Shown here: positions 8,003 to 14,198 of the stretch, one piece after another | Layout: each line of letters begins with the position of its first letter | Position numbering within the stretch: position 1 is the stretch's first letter | Source of the DNA: VRUE01 sp035548675 | GTDB lineage: Bacteria > Actinomycetota > Thermoleophilia > Solirubrobacterales > 70-9 | Direction: 5' to 3' | Length of the DNA: 32,683 bases | Assembly: GCA_035548675.1 (NCBI GenBank) | Contig: DASZSJ010000112.1 | Span: forward strand, 1-32,683 | Made by a program: the position numbers and the translations under genes | The notes under the pieces: generated by a model | Told to the model about the DNA's origin: nothing | Databases searched by the model: none | The model's input: the letters and a program-made list of their open reading frames with translations, nothing else

Positions 8003-9667
8003 TCAACCGAGGAGCTTGCCGGGGTTCATGATTCCGGCAGGATCCAGCTGCTGCTTGATCGCGCGCAGCACCTCGAGGCCGCTGCTGCCCACCTCCGCCT
8101 CCATGTAAGGAGCGTGGTCGCGGCCGACCGCGTGGTGGTGGGTGATCGTGCCGCCGCAGGCAACGATCGCCTCCGAAGCGGCGCTCTTTACCTGCTGCCA
8201 CTGTTCGACCTCGGCCCCCTCCCGCGCCCGCGAGATGAAGGTGAAATAGAGCGAGGCCCCGTCCGCGTAGGCGTGCGAGAGGTGGCAGAAGACGAGCCCC
8301 GGTGTGCCCTGCGCGGTGAGCGAGCCGCGAATCGCGTCGCCCACCGCCGCGTAGAGGCGCGAGAGGTCGCGCCACGTGTGCGAGGTCTCCAGCGTCTCGA
8401 CCATCGCCCCCATTCCCATCAGGGTGTCGCGCAGGTAGGGACCCTGGTAGCGGCCGTGCTCCCAGGAGCGCCCGGCGGCCTGGCCGAGGTAGGCGGCGCC
8501 GCCCGCGCGCAGCGCCCGCACGCACAGCGCCCGCCGCCGCGCCACTGACTCCTCCTCCCCCTCGAGGCCGACGACGATCAGGCAGCCGTTGCGACGGCGG
8601 CGCAACCCGAGGTAGCCGCCGAAGAGCGAGCCGGAGAGGCCGCGCGGGCCGGAGAGCGCCAGCGAGACCTCGGTCTCCTCCTCGTCGGAAACGCGAATCA
8701 CGTCGGGTAGGCCCGGCCCCTGGGCGAGGCCGCGGACGACCTCCGCGCCCGCTTCGAAGTCCTCCGCGATCCAGGCCTCGTAACGACGCTGGCGCGGCGC
8801 CGGCCGCACCCGCACGGTGACGTCGGGGATCACGCCGAAGCAGCCCTCCGAGCCGATCACCAGCTCGCGCAGGGCCGGACCGGCAGCCGTGTGCGGCGTC
8901 GCCAGCGTGCGCAGCTCGCCCGCCGGGGCCAGCAGGCGAACCGAGCTGACGAGGGCGTCGAAGCGCCCGTATCCACTCGAGGCCTGTCCGGCGGAGCGGG
9001 TCGCGGCGAAGCCGCCGATCGTCGCGTACTCGAAGGACTGCGGGTAATGGCCGAGCACGAGGCCGTGCTTGGCCAGCGCGGCTTCCGCCTCGGGGCCGCG
9101 CAGGCCCGCGCCGAGCCGGGCGGTCAGCGAGCGCGCATCGACCGCAACGCCGCGCAGGCGGCTGAGGTCGAGGCTGACCACCCGTTCCTGGCTGCCCTGC
9201 AGGGCCTCGACGCCACCCACCACACTGGTGCCGCCGCCGAAGGGCACGACCGCGACCCCGTGGCTGGCGCAGAGCCCGAGGACGCGTTGCACCGCGTCGG
9301 CATCGGCGGGCAGGAGCACGGCGTCGGGCGCCGCCGCGAGCCTGCCCGAGCGCAGGCGGGCAAGATCCGCGTAGCCGCAACCGCTGGCGTGGCGGACCCG
9401 ATCCTCCTTGCCGGTGAAGACGTTCTCCGCGCCGACCGCATCGATCACGGCCTCGGGCAGGGGTCGCGCCGTGGGGAGCTGGAGCTCCTCCAGCCTGGGT
9501 GGCGGCGCGCTCGGCCGCAACTCGCCGATCCGCTCCCGCAGCGTCGCCAGGGCCGCCCCGTCGAGCTCCGGCTCGACCGTGGGGTCGCCCCACCCCCACC
9601 ACTTCGAGTCCCGCCGGGGGGTTGGCGAGTTACTGACCGTATCCGGGGGGTAAGTCGCCAAGCTCAT
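8003..9667 (-). CDS. FAD-binding oxidase, alkyldihydroxyacetonephosphate synthase-like
   Basis: A 554-residue flavoprotein of the FAD-binding type-4 (VAO/GlcD) class. The N-terminal KWWGWGDPT segment and the C-terminal HHHAVGRDHAPYMEAEVG are characteristic of the alkyl-DHAP synthase branch, where the triple His takes part in catalysis. The FAD-binding loop is VAVVPFGGGTSVVGGVEAL. In eukaryotes this enzyme makes the ether bond of ether lipids; bacterial relatives may do this or oxidise other hydroxy acids. The ATG at 9667 shares ATGA with the stop of the upstream SRPBCC gene and has GGAG just before it. The open frame continues upstream to 9976, but that part is the out-of-frame shadow of the SRPBCC gene. 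The family is clear; the substrate is not. Confidence 0.88.
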   Translation of the reverse strand: MSLATYPPDTVSNSPTPRRDSKWWGWGDPTVEPELDGAALATLRERIGELRPSAPPPRLEELQLPTARPLPEAVIDAVGAENVFTGKEDRVRHASGCGYADLARLRSGRLAAAPDAVLLPADADAVQRVLGLCASHGVAVVPFGGGTSVVGGVEALQGSQERVVSLDLSRLRGVAVDARSLTARLGAGLRGPEAEAALAKHGLVLGHYPQSFEYATIGGFAATRSAGQASSGYGRFDALVSSVRLLAPAGELRTLATPHTAAGPALRELVIGSEGCFGVIPDVTVRVRPAPRQRRYEAWIAEDFEAGAEVVRGLAQGPGLPDVIRVSDEEETEVSLALSGPRGLSGSLFGGYLGLRRRRNGCLIVVGLEGEEESVARRRALCVRALRAGGAAYLGQAAGRSWEHGRYQGPYLRDTLMGMGAMVETLETSHTWRDLSRLYAAVGDAIRGSLTAQGTPGLVFCHLSHAYADGASLYFTFISRAREGAEVEQWQQVKSAASEAIVACGGTITHHHAVGRDHAPYMEAEVGSSGLEVLRAIKQQLDPAGIMNPGKLLG

Positions 9668-10119
9668 CCATCTCCGGAGAGCGCTCGCGCGAGGCCGTCG
9701 AGCGCTTCGTTGAGCAAGGAGCCCTGCCCGCGTCGCATCATCGGCGACCCCAGCCGCGAGAGGCCGCGCAGAGTCTGGGCAGCGGAGATCGCGACCACGG
9801 TCCCGTCGTTGCCGTCGCGCAGTTCGACCTCGATCGCGTAGTGCCGCAGGTGCCGTTCGAACGGCGTGCCCTCGACGTCTTGCTCCCAGCCGAACCGCTC
9901 GGGCTCGACCGACGCGGTGCAGTGGAAGTCCGCCCTCACGCCGCGGCCCTCGGCGGTGCCCAGCACCTTGGTCCACCGCATGCCTTCGCCGGCGCCCTCG
10001 ACCCCCTCAACCCGCATCACCCGTGGCCACCAACGGGTCAGGCTGTAGGGGTCGGAGACGAGGTTCCAGGCCTCCTCACGCGGCGCACGCACCGTCTTCT
10101 GTCGGCTCACACGGGGCAT
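9664..10119 (-). CDS. SRPBCC (START-like) family protein
   Basis: A 151-residue protein with the START/polyketide-cyclase-like layout: an opening strand VSRQKTVRAPREEAWNLVSDP, then LTRWWPRVMRVEGVEG, and a C-terminal helix (GSLLNEALDGLARAL). Such proteins bind hydrophobic ligands in a deep cavity, and some are enzymes. Its stop overlaps the start of the flavoenzyme gene by 4 bp (ATGA), so the two are translated together and may act on the same lipid-like substrate. It starts 18 bp after the ftsR-like stop and could be the distal part of that operon. The ligand is unknown. Confidence 0.8.
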   Translation of the reverse strand: MPRVSRQKTVRAPREEAWNLVSDPYSLTRWWPRVMRVEGVEGAGEGMRWTKVLGTAEGRGVRADFHCTASVEPERFGWEQDVEGTPFERHLRHYAIEVELRDGNDGTVVAISAAQTLRGLSRLGSPMMRRGQGSLLNEALDGLARALSGDG

Positions 10120-10137
10120 CGGGATGGGCTGAAGGCC

Positions 10138-10881
10138 CTAGTCGCCCGCCAGGCGGCGCAGGTCCCGCACCAGCAGCAGGTGCTTGAGGTGGCTGACCGT
10201 CGCCGCCAGGCTCTCGAGGCTCTCCAGCGCTTCCTTGCGCCGCTCGGGATTGCGCGAGCGCAGCGAGGAGCCGAGCAGCGCTTCGAGCAGGTTCGCCTCA
10301 CGGTCGGCGGAGGAGCGGAAGACGCGCAGGTTGCGGGCGCCGACGCCGAAGCGGGAGAGCTCGTTGGCGGCGCGGACGACTTCGCGGTCGGTCTCGTCGT
10401 AGACGGTCTTGCCGTCGCGTTTCTCCGGTTCGACGATGCCGAAGTTCTCCAGTTCGGCGACCAGCTCCTCACGCGCGCCGGTCTCCTCGATCACCTCGTC
10501 GAGCGTCAGGTAGGCGCGCGAGGTATTGACCAGGATCGCCCGTCGCACGGCCCCGCCGGAGGGGCGTTTCTCGCCGCCAGCCCCGCCGGCGAGGATGTCT
10601 CCCCCCGCCGCCAGCTCCTGGCGGATCACCCGCAGCGGCAGGAACTCGTCGCGCTGCAGGCGCAGGATCGTGCGCAGGCGTTCGACGTCGGACTGGCTGT
10701 AGAGGCGGTAGCCGCCGGCGGTGCGCCGCGGCGTCAGCAGCTTCTGGTCCTCCAGGTAGCGGATCTTGGAGATCGAGACGTCGTCGAACTCGCTCTGCAG
10801 GATCTTGCAGACGGCGCCGATCGTCAGCGCCTTGCGAGGGCGCGAGTCCCGCTGGCGGGCCTGCGGCTCGGAGACGGCCAT
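10138..10881 (-). CDS. ftsR: MerR-family regulator, FtsR-like
   Basis: A 247-residue regulator with an N-terminal winged helix: LTIGAVCKILQSEFDD, VSISKIRYLEDQKLLTPRR and GGYRLYSQSDVERLRTIL, then RDEFLPLRVIRQEL. This matches the MerR-like proteins that follow the FHA gene in actinobacteria (FtsR of Corynebacterium, Rv1828 of Mycobacterium). FtsR activates ftsZ transcription in Corynebacterium. The C-terminal half contains a second possible winged-helix segment (LTLDEVIEETGA, ELENFGIVEPEKRDGKTVYDE) and then a helical end. It lies 14 bp after the FHA gene in the same operon, the same order as garA-ftsR elsewhere. Family and context agree, but the target genes here are unproven. Confidence 0.87.
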   Translation of the reverse strand: MAVSEPQARQRDSRPRKALTIGAVCKILQSEFDDVSISKIRYLEDQKLLTPRRTAGGYRLYSQSDVERLRTILRLQRDEFLPLRVIRQELAAGGDILAGGAGGEKRPSGGAVRRAILVNTSRAYLTLDEVIEETGAREELVAELENFGIVEPEKRDGKTVYDETDREVVRAANELSRFGVGARNLRVFRSSADREANLLEALLGSSLRSRNPERRKEALESLESLAATVSHLKHLLLVRDLRRLAGD

Positions 10882-10895
10882 GGGTGCTTGCCTCC

Positions 10896-11381
10896 CTACT
10901 TCTCCAGGTAGCTGAGCTTGTACTTGCCGACCTGGATCTCGTCGCCGTCGCTGAGCCGGTGCGACTCGATCCGGCGCCGGTTGACGTAGGTGCCGTTGAG
11001 CGAGCCGAGATCGTCGATGTAGAGGCCGTCGCGGCGCCTGACCAGCAGCGCGTGGTTGCGCGAGACCGTGACGTCGTCGAGGAAGACCCCGGCGTCGGGA
11101 CTGCGGCCGATGCTGATCCGGTCCTCCTCGAGCGGGAAGCTCTCGCCGGCACGGCCACCGCCGGTGCGGATCACCAGCGCCGCGCCGCTGCGCTCGACCG
11201 TCTCGTCGATGTCGACCGGTTGCATCTCACCGGTGTCGTCGACGGTGTAGGTCATCGTCGTCGGTTCGTCGCCCCCACCGCCGTCGCCCTCTGCCGGCCC
11301 GCCCACGTAAGCGCCGCACTTCTGGCAGTAATTGGCGCCCTCGGGGTTGACGAAGCCGCATTCGGGGCAGTGGATGGCCAT
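10896..11381 (-). CDS. zinc-ribbon FHA-domain protein (GarA/OdhI-like)
   Basis: A 161-residue protein. Residues 5-23 form a zinc ribbon (CPEC at 5-8, CQKC at 19-22). A flexible stretch contains EPTTMTYTV (Thr41, Thr42), placed like the kinase-phosphorylated TT motif of GarA/OdhI. A forkhead-associated domain fills the rest, with GRS (92-94), SRNH (107-110) and NGTYVN, the usual phosphothreonine-binding residues. GarA/OdhI are targets of Ser/Thr kinases and control 2-oxoglutarate metabolism. The added zinc ribbon is an unusual feature relative to GarA. It is the middle gene of rsiG-like, FHA, ftsR, 19 bp after the first and 14 bp before the third, and has a GGGAG ribosome binding site. FHA identity is certain; the GarA role is inferred. 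Confidence 0.9.
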   Translation of the reverse strand: MAIHCPECGFVNPEGANYCQKCGAYVGGPAEGDGGGGDEPTTMTYTVDDTGEMQPVDIDETVERSGAALVIRTGGGRAGESFPLEEDRISIGRSPDAGVFLDDVTVSRNHALLVRRRDGLYIDDLGSLNGTYVNRRRIESHRLSDGDEIQVGKYKLSYLEK

Positions 11382-11400
11382 CGCGCGCTCGCTCCCGCCC

Positions 11401-11667
11401 TCAGGCGGCGGGCTCGTCCTCCGGCGCTGGGCCTTTGCCGGCGAGGATCTCGGTCAGCTGGGCGACGTCGTCGCCGGAGAAGAGCGACTCGCCCTGCTCA
11501 CGCTTCTGGCGCAGCCGGTTGACCAGCTCGGCACGGAGGATGTCGATCTTGCCGTGCAGAACGCGCCGCTTGTAGGAGATCTCGTTCTCCTCCTCGGTGA
11601 GCTTGTCGATCAGGTCCTTCAGCTCTTCGTCGCTGAGCGAACCGAGATCGGGAAAGGTGTCCTCCAT
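11401..11667 (-). CDS. rsiG: RsiG-like anti-sigma factor (short, single-motif form)
   Basis: An 88-residue, mostly helical protein. It carries E27-x3-S31-x2-R34-x3-H38-x3-D42, which matches the c-di-GMP-binding signature E(x3)S(x2)R(x3)Q(x3)D of RsiG except that Gln is replaced by His. In Streptomyces RsiG has two copies of the motif and, with c-di-GMP, holds the sigma factor WhiG. A shorter single-motif form that works as a homodimer has been described in Rubrobacter, and this protein fits that layout. No whiG gene is in the window. The ATG is preceded by AAGGAG with a 4-base spacer. A well-formed promoter lies upstream. It could also be an unrelated coiled-coil protein, but the motif spacing is exact. 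Confidence 0.7.
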   Translation of the reverse strand: MEDTFPDLGSLSDEELKDLIDKLTEEENEISYKRRVLHGKIDILRAELVNRLRQKREQGESLFSGDDVAQLTEILAGKGPAPEDEPAA

Positions 11668-11690
11668 CTCGCTCCTTCTTCGCGGGTCTT

Positions 11691-11705
11691 GGCCCCTACC
11701 GGGCC
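11691..11705 (-). other. leader hairpin before the rsiG-like gene
   Basis: GGCCC (11691-11695) and GGGCC (11701-11705) form a perfect 5-bp stem with a 5-base loop. It lies in the predicted 5' untranslated leader, about 20 bases before the start codon region. Confidence 0.4.
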
Positions 11706-11714
11706 GCTCCGGCG

Positions 11715-11742
11715 ATTATAGGTGCGCCGGCCCAAGGTTCAA
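11715..11742 (-). promoter_or_regulatory. predicted sigma-70-type promoter for the rsiG-FHA-ftsR operon
   Basis: On the minus strand TTGAAC (11737-11742) and TATAAT (11715-11720) are separated by 16 bases. The -10 is a perfect consensus and the -35 matches 4 of 6. Transcription would begin near 11708, giving a leader of about 40 bases. It is the best-formed promoter seen in the window. Confidence 0.7.
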
Positions 11743-11754
11743 CCGCAGGTTGAA
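11738..11754. promoter_or_regulatory. inverted repeat overlapping the -35 element (candidate operator)
   Basis: TTCAACC (11738-11744) and GGTTGAA (11748-11754) are exact reverse complements 3 bases apart. One arm covers most of the -35 hexamer of the promoter above, so a dimeric regulator bound here could block or recruit polymerase. The downstream MerR-like protein is one candidate. Confidence 0.5.
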
Positions 11755-11785
11755 GGTTTAGGCAGACTGAGCGCGCTCTTGCAGA

Positions 11786-11833
11786 CTGACTTCGCGGTTG
11801 TCACCCCATATGGAGCGACAACCGCGAAGTCAG
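11786..11833. repeat. 48-bp near-perfect palindrome at the end of pgsA
   Basis: The 17-base arm at 11786-11802 (starting CTGACTTCGCGG) is the exact reverse complement of 11817-11833. The centre CCATATGG (11806-11813) is also self-complementary and shares the same midpoint, so 46 of 48 bases... apart from two mismatched pairs, are paired. The pgsA stop codon (11830-11832) lies inside one arm. A 9-base direct repeat GCAGACTGA occurs at 11762-11770 and 11781-11789 next to it. It may terminate pgsA transcription, although no U-tract follows. Confidence 0.75.
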
Positions 11834-12465
11834 CGGGGGGTGGCGGCGCGGACTTCGCGGATGCCGGTTTGGGCATAGAGGACGGTGGCCCAGATTGCTA
11901 GGGCGAGGCCGACGATCAGCAGCGCCGCCGGGACCCAGCCGGCGACGACGAGGGCGAAGAAGATGCCGCCCATGATCGGGAAGACCGAGATCCGGCCCGG
12001 CCAGTTGACGCGCACCTCGACCCCGTGGCGCACCGCGTACTGCCCGAGCACCAGCATCGCGGCCTCGCGCAGCACGAGCAGGCCGAGTGCCCAGCGCGGC
12101 AGCAGCTCGAAGTGCCAGCAGACGACCGCGCCGGCGAGGATCGTCAGCCGGTCGACGACCGGGTCGAGGAGCGAGCCGAAGCGGCTGTACTGGCCGGTGA
12201 CGCGGGCGAGGAAGCCGTCGACGTAGTCGCCGGCGGCGATCAGCCAGAAGACGATCGCGGCGGGTGCGCTGCGGCCGTCGCCGGATTCGAAGGCGAGCCA
12301 GAGGAAGAGCGGCAGCGCCGCCAGGCGCAGGTAGCCGACCGCGTTGGGCAGGGTCCAGGGATTGAGCGGTTCACCCTTGCCCACCTGGCGCGGCGGCGGG
12401 CCGCTGCGGTCGAGCCCGAAGAGACGGCGGATGCGTCCGCGGCCGAAGGGGGCCGCGTCAGCCAT
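11830..12465 (-). CDS. pgsA: CDP-alcohol phosphatidyltransferase (phosphatidylglycerophosphate synthase-like)
   Basis: The enzyme joins CDP-diacylglycerol to an alcohol, probably glycerol 3-phosphate, to make phospholipid headgroups in the membrane. The 211-residue protein has the complete family signature D-x2-DG-x2-AR-x8-G-x3-D-x3-D, running from GDYVDGFLARV to GSLLDPVVDRL, and several membrane helices on either side. It overlaps the end of proS by 8 bp, so the two are cotranscribed. It uses the product of CdsA, encoded about 9 kb upstream in the same gene run. PgsA is favoured by length and context; a phosphatidylinositol-phosphate-type or cardiolipin-type member cannot be excluded. Confidence 0.85.
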   Translation of the reverse strand: MADAAPFGRGRIRRLFGLDRSGPPPRQVGKGEPLNPWTLPNAVGYLRLAALPLFLWLAFESGDGRSAPAAIVFWLIAAGDYVDGFLARVTGQYSRFGSLLDPVVDRLTILAGAVVCWHFELLPRWALGLLVLREAAMLVLGQYAVRHGVEVRVNWPGRISVFPIMGGIFFALVVAGWVPAALLIVGLALAIWATVLYAQTGIREVRAATPR

Positions 12466-14149
12466 CGCCCCGGAGGAGGTCGCGGGCCCCGACGGCCGCC
12501 TCCCCCACCGGCAGTCTGTGCTCGGCGCCCGAGCCGCGCTCGCTCGCCTCGACCACGCCCTCGGCGAGGCCGCGCCGGCCGACGACGACCCGCAGCGGGC
12601 AACCGAGCAGCTCGGCGTCGGTCAGCTTCTCCCCCGCCCCGGCGTTCTCGCGCTCGTCGTAGATCACCTCGAGCCCCTCGCCGCGCAGCTGCTCGTAGAG
12701 GCGGTCGGCGGCGGCCCGCTCCTCGTCGTCCGCCTTCTTGGCGAGCGAGACGAGGTGCACCTGCCAGGGCGCGATCGCCGCGGGCCAGACGATGCCGCGC
12801 TCGTCGGCCCGCTGCTCGATCGCCGCGGCGACGATCCGCGCCGGACCGATCCCGTAGCAGCCCATCACGATCGGCCGCTCGACTCCGGACTCGTCGAGGT
12901 AGGTGGCGCCGAGCGGCTCCGAGTAGCGGCTGCCGAGCTTGAAGATGTTGCCGACCTCGATCGCCGGCTCGATCTCGATCGCGCCGCCGCCGGGCGCGAT
13001 GTCGCCGGCCTCGACGTTGCGCACGTCGAGCTGCTCGAACTCGAAATCGCGCCCGGGCTCGATGCCGCGCAGGTGGGCGTCGGGCCGGTTGGCGCCGCTG
13101 ACGTAGGAGTCGCCGTCGATCGCGGCGTCCTTGACGATTGGCAACTCGACCCCGACCGGGCCGATGAAGCCGACCGGGCCCAGCTCGGCCTCGATCTCCT
13201 CGGGCCGCGCCTGGCGGAAACCGGCGCCGAGCGCATTGCGCAGCTTGACCTCGTTGAGGCGGTGGTCGCCGCGCAGCAACACCAGGACCATCCCCCGCCC
13301 CTCGACGATCACCGGCAGGGTCTTGATGAAGGCGCCGGCCGGCAGGCCGAGGTGCGGCGCGACCTCCTCGACCCTGCCCAGGCCAGGGGTGTCGACCGGC
13401 TCGGGCGCGTCCAGCGGCGGCGGCAGCTCGACCGGCTGCGCCGCGGCGGCGGCGACCTCGACGTTGGCCGCGTAGCCCGGCGCCAGCGCCACCTCGTTCT
13501 CCCCCGCCGGGCAGGGGGCCATGAACTCGTGCGCGCCGGAGCCGCCCATCATGCCGACGTCGGCCTCGACCCGGTACCAGCGCAGGCCGCAGCGGTCGAG
13601 GATCCGTTCGTAGGCGCCGCTCTGCAGCTCGTAGGAGCGGGCCAGGCCCTCCTCGTCGCGGTCGAAGGAGTAGGCGTCCTTCATCGTGAACTCGCGCGTG
13701 CGCAGGACGCCGGCGCGGGGGCGCGGCTCGTCGCGCTCCTTGGTCTGGATCTGAAAGATCATGAATGGCAGGTCGCGGTAGGAGCGCACGTCGCGGGCGA
13801 CGTGGTCGGTGATGCACTCCTCGTGCGTCATCGCCAGCACCATCGGTGCCCCCCGGCGGTCCTCGAGCTTGAACAGCTCCTCGATCACGTAGCGGCCGGT
13901 CCTCTTCCAATTCTCCGCCGGCATCAGCAGCGGCATCAGCATCTCCTGACAGCCGATCGCCTCCATCTCCTCGCGGATAACCGCCTCGACCTTGCGCTCG
14001 ACCCGCCAGCCCGCCGGCAGGTAACTCCAGAGCCCGGCCCCCACCTGGCGAATCATCCCCGCGCGCACCATCAGCTTGTGCGAGATCGCCTCCGCGTCGG
14101 CGGGCGGGTCCTTGAGCGTCGGGATGAAGGCCTGGCTGAATCGGGTCAC
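12458..14149 (-). CDS. proS: prolyl-tRNA synthetase (bacterial type)
   Basis: A class II aminoacyl-tRNA synthetase that charges tRNA-Pro. It has 563 residues, the normal length for the bacterial form with the editing insertion. N-terminal core segments are visible (RAGMIRQVGAGLWSYLPAG, MLMPLLMPAENWKRTGR, then REFTMKDAYSFDRDEEG of motif 2). The YbaK-like editing domain lies in the middle (GAFIKTLPVIVEGRG, LLRGDHRLNEVKLRNALG). Motif 3 follows (VMGCYGIGPARIVAAAIEQ), then the anticodon-binding domain. The GTG at 14149 (TRFSQAFIPTLKD) is chosen because the frame upstream is not ProRS-like and overlaps the next gene. It starts 49 bp after the large TPR/MBL gene and ends inside pgsA. Confidence 0.95.
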   Translation of the reverse strand: MTRFSQAFIPTLKDPPADAEAISHKLMVRAGMIRQVGAGLWSYLPAGWRVERKVEAVIREEMEAIGCQEMLMPLLMPAENWKRTGRYVIEELFKLEDRRGAPMVLAMTHEECITDHVARDVRSYRDLPFMIFQIQTKERDEPRPRAGVLRTREFTMKDAYSFDRDEEGLARSYELQSGAYERILDRCGLRWYRVEADVGMMGGSGAHEFMAPCPAGENEVALAPGYAANVEVAAAAAQPVELPPPLDAPEPVDTPGLGRVEEVAPHLGLPAGAFIKTLPVIVEGRGMVLVLLRGDHRLNEVKLRNALGAGFRQARPEEIEAELGPVGFIGPVGVELPIVKDAAIDGDSYVSGANRPDAHLRGIEPGRDFEFEQLDVRNVEAGDIAPGGGAIEIEPAIEVGNIFKLGSRYSEPLGATYLDESGVERPIVMGCYGIGPARIVAAAIEQRADERGIVWPAAIAPWQVHLVSLAKKADDEERAAADRLYEQLRGEGLEVIYDERENAGAGEKLTDAELLGCPLRVVVGRRGLAEGVVEASERGSGAEHRLPVGEAAVGARDLLRGDG

Positions 14150-14198
14150 GCCCGGAAACCTACCGGCGCCAGCGACGAGGATGCCGGGGCTGACCGGC

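Noticed and set aside
11668..11829. c-di-GMP riboswitch upstream of the rsiG-like gene
   Set aside because: The leader after the predicted start is only about 40 bases and shows one short hairpin, too small for a known c-di-GMP riboswitch.
12240..13910. Long minus-strand frame overlapping proS in another frame
   Set aside because: No motif; the proS frame carries all synthetase and editing motifs.
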